Below, one piece after another: positions 30,114 to 38,021 of a stretch of 64,000 nt of DNA. The stretch's first letter is position 1. Each line of letters starts with the position of its first letter. Made by a program: the position numbers and the translations under genes. Source of the DNA: Chania multitudinisentens RB-25 (GTDB taxonomy: Bacteria; Pseudomonadota; Gammaproteobacteria; Enterobacterales; Enterobacteriaceae); the NCBI RefSeq assembly GCF_000520015.2, contig NZ_CP007044.2:124001-188000 (forward strand). Direction: 5' to 3'. The notes under the pieces are model-generated. The model saw only the letters and a list, made by a program, of their open reading frames with translations, searched no databases and was not told the DNA's origin.

Positions 30114-32480
30114 ATGAACAGAACCATCTTGGCACATACTCCGTTAGCCGATAATATGCTGTTATTTAAATCACTTATCGGTAGTGAAAAGGTTTCTGAG
30201 CCATTTTCATTTGAAGTTGAACTATTAAGTGCCAAAAACAACATCTCTCTTAGAGATTTACTCGGTAAATCTCTTACCGTAGAACTGCGTTCTCCCCCCC
30301 TTCCCTCCCGATATTTAAATGGCTATATCACACGCATGACGCTGGTGGGCAGAGAGCCAAGCGGCGAGCGCTATTACATTTACCGCGCAACGGTTCAACC
30401 TGGCCTGTGGTATTTGACACAGAACAGAGACTTTCGTATTTGGCAAGAAAAGTCCGTTCCTGAAATCATTGCCAGTATCCTTTCCGACTATCAAATCCAA
30501 CTAGAAAACAAACTCACCTGGAACTACCGACAGTGGGGATATTGCGTCCAATACCAGGAAAGTGATTTTAACTTCATTAGCAGGCTAATGGAGCACGAAG
30601 GGATCTATTATTTCTTCCGCCATGAGATGGGCAACCATACTTTGGTATTAGCAGATGCACCACAAGCACATAATAAGCTGGCAGGCTATGAGTTTATTCC
30701 TTATTTGCTGACAGAAGGAGAAACGAATAATCACACCAACGGTATCCAAAGTTGGAGCGTTTCTGATGCCATTACCCCCAGCCTGTATAGCCTGGATGAT
30801 TACGATTTCCGTAAACCGCGCGCGCGCCTGCTAGAAACCCGCCAAAACCCAACGTCTTTTGCTGGCGATAAAGCAGAAGTGTTCGACTGGCCAGGGCATT
30901 TTACCGATCATGACCATGGTCAATTTTACGTGCGCGTGCGCCAGCAGGAATTTGAGGCTCAGCACGAAAAAATGACCGGCGATGGTTCCACTCTGGGCAT
31001 TGCCCCCGGCCATACTTTTACCCTCACCAATGCCCCACGGGCGGAAGACCAGCGCGAATATCTGGTCGTTGAAGCCCACTACTTCCTGAGCGAAAGCAGT
31101 TATGCCAGCAGTCACCAGGAAAGTGGCGAACAGCGTACCGAATTTACCGTTGTACCCAACAGCATAAACTGGCGCCCTGCTCGTATAACGCCTTGGCCAA
31201 AAACGCATGGCCCGCAGACCGCAGAGGTAGTGGGGCCAGAAGGCCAGCCCATCTGGACGGATAAATATGGCCGGGTGAAATTAAAGTTCCGCTGGGATCG
31301 CCATGGCAGAGGTGACGACAGTGGTTCCTGCTGGGTACGTGTTTCCAGCTCCTGGGCCGGGTGGAAATACGGTGGCGTACAGATTCCCCGGGTCGGTGAA
31401 GAAGTGGTGGTGGATTTTATCAACGGCGATCCCGACCGCCCGTTAATCACTGGCCGTGTTTATAACGAAGACAGTATGCCGCCTTGGGATCTCCCGAACG
31501 ATGCCACCAAAATGGGCTTTATGTCACGCAGCACCCAGGGCAGCGCAGACAATGCCAGCTATTTGTTCTTTGAAGATGCCCCAGGCCGTGAATCATTTGA
31601 TATGCATGCCGAAGACAAGATGAATATCTCCGTCGAAGGCGATCAAAATATTACCATTGACGGTACCCGAACCACCACCATTGGCGGGCAGCAGTTCGAT
31701 ACCGTGATGGGTGATGCCACCTTTGTTTATAATTCAAAACGCGATATCACCGTCGAAGAACTTGAAAAAAACACCTTTAATAATAAACAACAGGTCGATA
31801 TCACCAATGGCCGTGAATTCACCATCCATAGCGGTGGGGATATTGTTAAGATCACGGGTGATATCAACAGAACGTTTGATGGTAATGTGACAGAAAACAC
31901 CACTGGAAACGTTGACCAGACGATAGAGGGAGATGTCACTCAAACAACAACTGGTAATGTCACTCAAACGATTACCGGTGAAGTAACACAAACAACTACC
32001 GGAAATATCACTCAAACTGTGAATGGAGATATCACCAAAGATATTACGGGTAATATAACTGAAACAATTACTGATAATGTAACTAACTACATCGGTGGTG
32101 ATACTTCATTCTATATTACCGGTAACTACAACCAAAAAGTAGGTGGTAAGATAGAGATAACATCCCCTAAAAGTGACATAACAATAACTAGTGCAACAAA
32201 GATAGATATCATTGCTCCAGAGGTTAATGCAGATGGGACAAAAATATTTAACACCCAATTTTTTGAAAATAATGTAACATGGATAGAGTCATCTAGTATT
32301 AATACAGGTGTAAGTATAACTGCAAACACTAGTGCATTTGAAACTAATCTGTATAAGGTAGATCTCACTCCCTTTACCTTAGAAATTGACGAAGGAGGGT
32401 TGGTCACCAAAGCCTTCGGATTTGAAATGAAAAGGAAAAATTTCATCAGCCACTTCACCGCATTATATTTGTTTGGATAA
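30114..32480 (+). CDS. vgrG: T6SS spike protein VgrG with beta-helix octad repeats and AT-rich C-terminal extension
   Basis: The 788-residue protein has gp27-like domains (about 1-360), a gp5 OB-fold region (about 367-470, with DKYGRVKLKFRWDRHG and SSSWAGWKYGGVQIPRVGEE), and the T6_Vgr region to about 580. Twelve octad repeats (residues 582-677) of the G-D/N-V/I-T-Q-T-x-T type form a beta-helix needle. A C-terminal extension of 111 residues follows that resembles no toxin I know. The DNA turns sharply AT-rich from about 31.9 kb. The trimer caps the Hcp tube and carries cargo. It starts at 30114 after AAGGATA. The extension may be a cargo- or tip-docking segment matched to the genes that follow. 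Confidence 0.93.
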   Translation: MNRTILAHTPLADNMLLFKSLIGSEKVSEPFSFEVELLSAKNNISLRDLLGKSLTVELRSPPLPSRYLNGYITRMTLVGREPSGERYYIYRATVQPGLWYLTQNRDFRIWQEKSVPEIIASILSDYQIQLENKLTWNYRQWGYCVQYQESDFNFISRLMEHEGIYYFFRHEMGNHTLVLADAPQAHNKLAGYEFIPYLLTEGETNNHTNGIQSWSVSDAITPSLYSLDDYDFRKPRARLLETRQNPTSFAGDKAEVFDWPGHFTDHDHGQFYVRVRQQEFEAQHEKMTGDGSTLGIAPGHTFTLTNAPRAEDQREYLVVEAHYFLSESSYASSHQESGEQRTEFTVVPNSINWRPARITPWPKTHGPQTAEVVGPEGQPIWTDKYGRVKLKFRWDRHGRGDDSGSCWVRVSSSWAGWKYGGVQIPRVGEEVVVDFINGDPDRPLITGRVYNEDSMPPWDLPNDATKMGFMSRSTQGSADNASYLFFEDAPGRESFDMHAEDKMNISVEGDQNITIDGTRTTTIGGQQFDTVMGDATFVYNSKRDITVEELEKNTFNNKQQVDITNGREFTIHSGGDIVKITGDINRTFDGNVTENTTGNVDQTIEGDVTQTTTGNVTQTITGEVTQTTTGNITQTVNGDITKDITGNITETITDNVTNYIGGDTSFYITGNYNQKVGGKIEITSPKSDITITSATKIDIIAPEVNADGTKIFNTQFFENNVTWIESSSINTGVSITANTSAFETNLYKVDLTPFTLEIDEGGLVTKAFGFEMKRKNFISHFTALYLFG
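31857..32144 (+). repeat. Twelve 24-bp coding repeats in vgrG
   Basis: Twelve consecutive octads (24 bp each) encode units such as GDVTQTTT, GNVTQTIT, GEVTQTTT and GNITQTVN. The central six are most alike, and the outer units (GDINRTFD, GNYNQKVG) are more diverged. Such octads form one strand each of the triple-stranded beta-helix of the VgrG needle. Near-identical central units make the array prone to slippage, so needle length may vary between strains. Confidence 0.85.
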
Positions 32481-32504
32481 CAAACTCCATAATAAGGGCT
32501 GCAT

Positions 32505-32870
32505 ATGAGTCATTCGATATTCCGTGAATACATTCCACATTTAATTGCTATTGTTGTTGTCGTCTTTTTTATAAAAACCATAGTACTCCCTTTATTCGTA
32601 GGGAAGCATCGCAACTACATAAAAAATGGTATAAGTACTACAGCTACTATAGTCGCTATTAATCAAAATCCAGGAGGAAGTAATGGCTATATCAACGTAA
32701 CCATAAAAATTTCATTTCTGGAAAAATCTGGAAGAACCATAGAAACAAGTATAATGCCACAAATAAAAATACTGGATATGCAAAAATACCAGCCAGGAGA
32801 AAAAATAAATATAAAATACCTTCACAACAAACCCAATGATGCTATTTTAAACCCACTGACTAACACATAA
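32505..32870 (+). CDS. Small membrane protein 1 of the DUF3592-like array
   Basis: The 121-residue protein has one N-terminal membrane segment (about 11-34) and a beta-rich tail with the array's two marks: NGISTTATI near 41-49 and INIKYLHNKPNDAIL at the end. That plan is DUF3592-like. It starts 24 bp after vgrG behind AAGGG, so it is probably cotranscribed. It is AT-rich, unlike the T6SS core. Its role is unknown; immunity or spike-assembly functions are possible from position only. Confidence 0.75.
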   Translation: MSHSIFREYIPHLIAIVVVVFFIKTIVLPLFVGKHRNYIKNGISTTATIVAINQNPGGSNGYINVTIKISFLEKSGRTIETSIMPQIKILDMQKYQPGEKINIKYLHNKPNDAILNPLTNT

Positions 32871-32895
32871 CGGCTGAGTACAGTCTCAGGAAAAA

Positions 32896-33225
32896 ATGCT
32901 AGACTCTATTATCTTTTCGTTATTAGCCATAGCAATTTTATTCTTTATAGGTCGCCTATTTTATAAAGATAATAAGATAGAAAAAGAGGGGATAATAACT
33001 ACCGCTGAAATAATTGAAAATAGATACATAAGTTCAAACCAAACTGGTGGTTCAAAAATTTTCTTTATACTTTCATATATTGATGAAAAAACAAATGAAA
33101 CAAAAATAATAGAAAGAACGGAAATCGTACCAAATTTTTACTCTAGCCAATTACAGAAAGGCATGAGAGTAAAAATAAAATATTTAAAAGAAAACCCAAG
33201 CGAAATGGCTTTTATACTTGAGTAA
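32896..33225 (+). CDS. Small membrane protein 2 of the DUF3592-like array
   Basis: The 109-residue protein has a membrane segment at about 5-22 and the shared tail: EGIITTAEI near 31-39 and MRVKIKYLKENPSEMAFIL at the end. The closest array match is the gene at 34016, with which it shares IKYLKENP. The ATG at 32896 follows CAGGAAA, 25 bp after the previous gene. Function is not known. Confidence 0.75.
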   Translation: MLDSIIFSLLAIAILFFIGRLFYKDNKIEKEGIITTAEIIENRYISSNQTGGSKIFFILSYIDEKTNETKIIERTEIVPNFYSSQLQKGMRVKIKYLKENPSEMAFILE

Positions 33226-33245
33226 TATAAATATATTCTAAATAA

Positions 33246-33332
33246 TTAGAGTTACATGCAGGTCGAAAACCCAAAAATCACCAAGAACATAAACTGGTAA
33301 AACTCATGGATGAGCTGAGTAACTATGCGTAG
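33246..33332 (+). pseudogene. Possible C-terminal remnant of a lost gene
   Basis: An open frame bounded by TAA and TAG reads LHAGRKPKNHQEHKLVKL then MDELSNYA and stops. It has no start codon with a ribosome site, and its composition looks like the charged C-terminus of a real protein. It lies in a 286-bp gap of the array, immediately before a dispersed-repeat fragment (TTGAAGTATGACGA at 33349-33362, the reverse complement of the one at 14683). Chance is possible, because a 28-codon frame is short. Confidence 0.25.
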
Positions 33333-33511
33333 CCAACACCTATGTTATTTGAAGTATGACGAGTATTATTTTAACTCCTTTTTCAGTTTCGACTTCTTTG
33401 GCTAGTATAGTGACAACGCCTATGAACCATGTAAGATCGCTAATTAAAGTTGAAAGTAGTCTTCAATACTTGGTGCTTAGTGCTCTATACCATTTTATGT
33501 GAGGAAGTTGC

Positions 33512-33907
33512 ATGGAAATAGCATTACGATACATCCCTGTTATTGCTTGGTTATTTGTTGTATTGATTGTTATCGTTGCATTCAAAGGAATAAAAGTAAA
33601 CAAGGGAGATTTCCGCTTAATCAAGGACTGGAGCAATAAAGATCAATGGCAAGGTCAAATGATGACTGCAAAATTAATTAGTTGGAAACAAGCACGAGCT
33701 ATGCATAACTTTGACTACTTTTACACGTTTGTCATTAGCTGTGATTTAGAAGGTAGGGAAAAAACATATAATGCGGCGGGCGTAGTAAAAATCTCGCAGG
33801 CAGCTTTACTCAAAAAAGGTCAAAGCGTCACAATAAAATACCAGGGCGTACCACCTAAAAAAATAGCGATAATTGGAATGGATAGATATTCTTCGATGGA
33901 TAGATAA
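33512..33907 (+). CDS. Small membrane protein 3 of the DUF3592-like array
   Basis: The 131-residue protein has one membrane segment (about 8-26, IPVIAWLFVVLIVIVAF) and a soluble tail that ends with the family-like VTIKYQGVPPKKIAIIG. Its middle (WQGQMMTAKLISWKQARAMHNFDY) is the most divergent of the array. The ATG follows AGGAAG. It ends in TAATG, overlapping a 31-codon ORF by one base. Function is unknown. Confidence 0.72.
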   Translation: MEIALRYIPVIAWLFVVLIVIVAFKGIKVNKGDFRLIKDWSNKDQWQGQMMTAKLISWKQARAMHNFDYFYTFVISCDLEGREKTYNAAGVVKISQAALLKKGQSVTIKYQGVPPKKIAIIGMDRYSSMDR

Positions 33908-34002
33908 TGTCAGGACTCCTTATCACTTCATTAATTATTCTAGTGTTCATTTTTGGGTTATATCCTATAGTCCGTTTTCTTTACTTCTCAGTTTATCCTT
34001 AA
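33907..34002 (+). CDS. 31-residue hydrophobic peptide coupled to gene 3
   Basis: The frame opens at the ATG of a TAATG junction with the previous gene and encodes 31 residues, nearly all hydrophobic (MSGLLITSLIILVFIFGLYP and 11 more), with an Arg close to the C-terminus. It is either a genuine small membrane protein translated by re-initiation or the surviving membrane segment of a decayed array member. The ribosome site of the next gene (AAAGGAAA) begins at its stop codon. Confidence 0.45.
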   Translation: MSGLLITSLIILVFIFGLYPIVRFLYFSVYP

Positions 34003-34015
34003 AGGAAAACACCCC

Positions 34016-34402
34016 GTGGATTCTACTGACACTTGGAATTATTTCACATATTTTATTACAACCTTTATGATCCTGCTGTTTTCATATTTGTTTTACAAAA
34101 CAAGCATAGGCAGTAACCAAACGAAAAAAATAAAAAAAGAAGGTGTAAAAGCAACAGCAATAATAACAGGAATTAAAAGCCAGTCAGGAAAAAATAGTGC
34201 CTTTATTAACGTTGAGCTAACCGTAAAGTTTACGACACACGTTAATGTTAACATTACCACAAATACACAAACAGCCATTTCCTCCGTAGATATACCAAAA
34301 TTTCAGCCAGGGGAATCCTTGGCTATAAAATACCTAAAAGAAAATCCACAAAAAATAGTGGCAGATATACCGCATCCATTAAGTCGAGATAAAGCAAAAT
34401 AA
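34016..34402 (+). CDS. Small membrane protein 4 of the DUF3592-like array
   Basis: The 128-residue protein starts at GTG 34016 behind AAAGGAAA. It has a membrane segment at about 9-28 (YFTYFITTFMILLFSYLFY). The shared marks are EGVKATAIITGI near 43-54 and LAIKYLKENPQKIVADI near the end. It resembles genes 1 and 2 most. It is AT-rich, like its neighbours. Function is not known. Confidence 0.73.
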   Translation: MDSTDTWNYFTYFITTFMILLFSYLFYKTSIGSNQTKKIKKEGVKATAIITGIKSQSGKNSAFINVELTVKFTTHVNVNITTNTQTAISSVDIPKFQPGESLAIKYLKENPQKIVADIPHPLSRDKAK

Positions 34403-34486
34403 TTTTATTATGTACATTACAGAGTTTTTAGAGGGGCAACAGACGAAGAACATCGTCCTTTCGCTTTAAAGGGTATATTTAAACAG

Positions 34487-34927
34487 ATGACTAACTTGCT
34501 CGACTTCATTATAGCAATGACCAAACACTCCATTTGGGCTTATCCTATCATTGCTATTATTATTGTTTTATTGCTGTATTATTTATTTACCTTTATTAAA
34601 AGTAATAAACTTGAACTAAATAGGGCAAGAGGTGAAAAACAGGCAATGAATCACGGTGTAGAAGCCTGGGCCAAAGTGGTAAGATCCTCATTGACCGCAG
34701 GTAAATCCAATCTGCTGTTTGATGGAAAAAGAAGCCTTGATCTGGAACTGGAGATTCTCCCCCAAAATGCGTCTCCTTTTACTGTCACCACAACCATTCT
34801 AGCAGATCCATTGACTCTTGATGATTATAGATCGGGTAGTGAGGTTACAGTAAAGTATATACCAGAAAACAAGAATAATATCGTCGTATATAAAACCTTA
34901 AGGACTCCCACTAAGAACGCTATCTAA
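34487..34927 (+). CDS. Small membrane protein 5 of the DUF3592-like array
   Basis: The 146-residue protein has a strong membrane segment (about 17-37, WAYPIIAIIIVLLLYYLFTFI) and the shared pattern HGVEAWAKVVRS near 55-66 and VTVKYIPENKNNIVVY near the end. Its tail between these (FDGKRSLDLELEILP) is the longest of the set. No clear ribosome site precedes the ATG at 34487, so the start is less certain. Confidence 0.7.
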   Translation: MTNLLDFIIAMTKHSIWAYPIIAIIIVLLLYYLFTFIKSNKLELNRARGEKQAMNHGVEAWAKVVRSSLTAGKSNLLFDGKRSLDLELEILPQNASPFTVTTTILADPLTLDDYRSGSEVTVKYIPENKNNIVVYKTLRTPTKNAI

Positions 34928-34937
34928 CAGGGAAAAT

Positions 34938-35324
34938 ATGGATATTATCATATTAATAGGTAAAATAGTTTCAGTTATAATAACAGTCCTTATTATATAT
35001 GCTTTAATATCCGCTACAATCAATACTAAAAAGCTCACAAAAAGAAACGAAAACTTGTCCAACGGTGGGATATCAACAATAGCAACTATTCAATCATCAC
35101 AAAGGACATCAGTTGATCGTAATGGTAAATTCTCTCTACTGATATCGCTAAATTTCAAAACAAACGATGGTGAAATCATAAGTTCAAAATTAGAAATTAC
35201 ACTTAGCCGCTCTATTTTAGAACATGAAAAATACTCCCCTGGCTCTACAATTAAAGTAATTTACAACCCAAATGAACCAACAGAAGTACTCATTTTAGAA
35301 AAAGGCATAGAGAGTCAGTATTAA
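34938..35324 (+). CDS. Small membrane protein 6 of the DUF3592-like array
   Basis: The 128-residue protein has a membrane segment at about 5-27, followed by NGGISTIATIQSS near 46-58 and a tail ending IKVIYNPNEPTEVLILE. The tail keeps the array's beta-rich plan, including FSLLISLNFKTNDGEIISSKLEI. The ATG follows AGGGAA, 10 bp after gene 5. It is the last member. A 156-bp AT-rich gap with no feature that I can name precedes the next gene. Confidence 0.72.
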   Translation: MDIIILIGKIVSVIITVLIIYALISATINTKKLTKRNENLSNGGISTIATIQSSQRTSVDRNGKFSLLISLNFKTNDGEIISSKLEITLSRSILEHEKYSPGSTIKVIYNPNEPTEVLILEKGIESQY

Positions 35325-35480
35325 CAACCGCAAAATACTATCAAAATTTCTATTTACATCTTTAATGATTCAACATTTCTCAAAGAAGAAAGAAACAATT
35401 AACAAACAAACGTACATACAGCGAATTAGATAAAACTCACACCTCGTTAATTAATCTGTAAACACGGACGTCTATAAACC

Positions 35481-38021
35481 ATGAAGGTCATCAAACCACT
35501 CCGGTTGAGCATACTTAACCGCCCTTATCGATGGCAGGAAAAAAATTATCTTGGTGTCTCTGTATTGGCATTAGCCGATATGGGGAGTGCCCCGCGTTTG
35601 CGCCCGGAACCAGAACTCTGGCAGCTTGCCGAAGCTGAGTTACGCACCAGCGGCGGCATTATCGATCTGGCGATCCCCAAAGCCTGTGCCGAATTCCTGG
35701 CTACGGGCTACGCCTACACCCACCATCAGGCAGAAAAAACCGCCTGCGCGGTGAAGATCCAACTGGAACAACGCGAAAAAACCCTGGTGGCCTTTGGTGA
35801 ACGCCACTGGGTCAATAATGCCCCTTCTTCCCCCCTCCCCTTTCAGCAAATGCGTCTGGATTGGAGCCGTGCCTTCGGTGGGCTTGAACACCCCGAAAAT
35901 CCTCACGGTATCGGAGCAAATCCAGAATCATTTGAGAATACCAAAATTCATCGCCTACCCAATATCGAACCCTTGCAGGGGCGGCTAACTTCGCCACGCC
36001 AACAGCCGGAACCGGCCAGTTTCGGCCCATTGGATCTGACATGGCCGCGCCGTTTTTCCCGCATCGGTAAAAAGTATGATGCCCACTGGTTGCAGCATGA
36101 ATTCCCTGGCTTCGCGCGTGATATTGACTGGCGTTTATTCAATGCTGCGCCACAGGATCAGTGGTGGGAAAATCTTGATGCGCTACCGGCCGAAGCGCCC
36201 TGGCGTATCTGGAATATGCACCCGGAAAAAACCATACAGGAAGGCCGCCTGCCCCCTTGGCACTCCCGCTGTTTTATCAACCGGTTACGCGGGGATGAGG
36301 AGGTTTTTGAAGAAATAGCCCTGCGTCATACCACGGTATGGTTTTTCCCACATCTTGAGCAGATGTTACTGATCTGGCATGGCAGCGCACGTATCAATGA
36401 AGATGACGCCGCCGACGTTTTGCAACTGATGCCGGCCTTGGAACGCACCGGTTCACCCCGTTCGGTCAACCACTACCGCAAAGTGCTGCGCCAGCGCCTG
36501 GATAAAGAGAAAGGGGCGCTGTTCGCGTTCCGTGAAAAAGATCTGCTCCCTGAAAACGCGATTGGCCCCTGGCTGGATACCGAGCTCCCCACCAGTGAGA
36601 GCCCGATGCGCGGTAATATACAAGGCCGGGAGCAACGCCTGCGCGAGGAACACCGTGAGCGCATGGAACAACGGGGGCAAGATATCAGCACGCTCATTCC
36701 GGCCTTTGAACCCACAGATCTGCCAGCGCTGGAAGACTTGGCCGAATTCGTCGAAAAGATGGAGCTACAGGCTGAAAAAATGCGCGAAGAAGCAATGGCC
36801 AAAGCGCGGGAACGTGGCATCGATCCTGATAAACCGGCCAATCTGGCCAATACGCCTACAGGCCCGGAAAGCATGCACCGCATGCTGGATATGTTGCACA
36901 ACCATCAGCACGGCATGTCTGATAAAAAACTGACACAAACCAAAGACTCACTCCATCAAATGTACTTGATGTCGGTGCAGGCGCAAAAACCGGCACCTAA
37001 GCTGAAAGGCGATATTGCCCAGATTATCCGCAACCGCGCTCAGGCCACCATGCAACGTGGCGGAGACTTCAGCGGCCTGGATTTTACCGGTGCCGATCTC
37101 TCCGGCCTGGATCTGCGCGGCGCGAACTTTTCTAAAGCGCTGCTGGAAAGCGCCAACCTCAGCCACTGCCAGTTGGATGGGGCCAACTTCAGCCACGCGA
37201 TGCTGGCACGTGCAGATATCATTCAGGCCTCTTTGCGCGATGCGATCCTGGACCATGCCAGCCTGGCGCTGGCACAGTGCCGTGATAGCAACTTCACCGG
37301 CGCCAGCTTAAAGAGCGTATTGCTGCAAGAGGCTTTGCTGGAAAACTGCATCTTTGATCATGCCAAACTGGCGGAGCTGATGCTGTATCACACCTATACT
37401 GCCCGTTGCCGTTTCCACCACGCTGTTATCGAAAACACGCTGTTATTGGAAATGGCGGCCCCCGAGCTGGACTTCACACAGGCTCATCTTACCAAAGCCG
37501 CGTTTATCCAATGCACCCTGGAACGGGCCGTTTTTGACCAGGCCAAGCTGGACACCTGTTCTTGGGTTGAAACCCAGGCAGAGGGCATTCGTTTTCAGCA
37601 AGCCAACCTGCTCGCCTGCTCTTTCGCTGCCCAAACCGTACTGACTGGCGCAGATTTCCGAGATGCAACGCTAACGCAGTGCAACCTGCGCCTCATGCCA
37701 TTAAGCGGTGCCTGTTTTCACCTGGCAAAACTGGACAACAGCGATCTGAGTGAAGCCAACTGCCAGGGCGCTGATATGCGCCGAATGAATGCCGCTGGCA
37801 GCCTGTTTATACGCACGGATCTACGGGGTGCCAAACTGAACGATAGCAATTTAACCAGCGCAATCATGCAAAAAAGCCATTTCAGCGGTGCTGATTTGCG
37901 CGGGGCCAACCTGTTTCGCACCGATATGGCGCAATCAACCATTGATGCCACCAGCAAGATTGATGGCGCGTACACCCAGCGCACCAAAACGTTACCAAAG
38001 CGGGATAAGGAACTGATATGA
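35481..38021 (+). CDS. DUF2169 T6SS accessory domain fused to pentapeptide repeats
   Basis: The 846-residue protein joins an N-terminal DUF2169 domain (about 1-320, with FGERHW, LDWSRAFGG and ENPHGIG) to a charged coiled-coil stretch (about 384-447, rich in Glu/Arg) and a C-terminal pentapeptide-repeat right-handed beta-helix (about 528-820, starting FSGLDFTGADLSGLDLRGA). DUF2169 proteins sit beside VgrG and PAAR-like genes and are thought to act as cargo adaptors. The gene overlaps the next by 4 bp. Whether the beta-helix is scaffold, cargo or DNA mimic cannot be told. Confidence 0.85.
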   Translation: MKVIKPLRLSILNRPYRWQEKNYLGVSVLALADMGSAPRLRPEPELWQLAEAELRTSGGIIDLAIPKACAEFLATGYAYTHHQAEKTACAVKIQLEQREKTLVAFGERHWVNNAPSSPLPFQQMRLDWSRAFGGLEHPENPHGIGANPESFENTKIHRLPNIEPLQGRLTSPRQQPEPASFGPLDLTWPRRFSRIGKKYDAHWLQHEFPGFARDIDWRLFNAAPQDQWWENLDALPAEAPWRIWNMHPEKTIQEGRLPPWHSRCFINRLRGDEEVFEEIALRHTTVWFFPHLEQMLLIWHGSARINEDDAADVLQLMPALERTGSPRSVNHYRKVLRQRLDKEKGALFAFREKDLLPENAIGPWLDTELPTSESPMRGNIQGREQRLREEHRERMEQRGQDISTLIPAFEPTDLPALEDLAEFVEKMELQAEKMREEAMAKARERGIDPDKPANLANTPTGPESMHRMLDMLHNHQHGMSDKKLTQTKDSLHQMYLMSVQAQKPAPKLKGDIAQIIRNRAQATMQRGGDFSGLDFTGADLSGLDLRGANFSKALLESANLSHCQLDGANFSHAMLARADIIQASLRDAILDHASLALAQCRDSNFTGASLKSVLLQEALLENCIFDHAKLAELMLYHTYTARCRFHHAVIENTLLLEMAAPELDFTQAHLTKAAFIQCTLERAVFDQAKLDTCSWVETQAEGIRFQQANLLACSFAAQTVLTGADFRDATLTQCNLRLMPLSGACFHLAKLDNSDLSEANCQGADMRRMNAAGSLFIRTDLRGAKLNDSNLTSAIMQKSHFSGADLRGANLFRTDMAQSTIDATSKIDGAYTQRTKTLPKRDKELI

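Noticed and set aside
36450..36900. A 142-codon minus-strand ORF opposite the DUF2169-pentapeptide gene
   Set aside because: It lies fully inside a well-supported gene, has a Ser/Arg-rich composition typical of antisense frames, and has no family resemblance.
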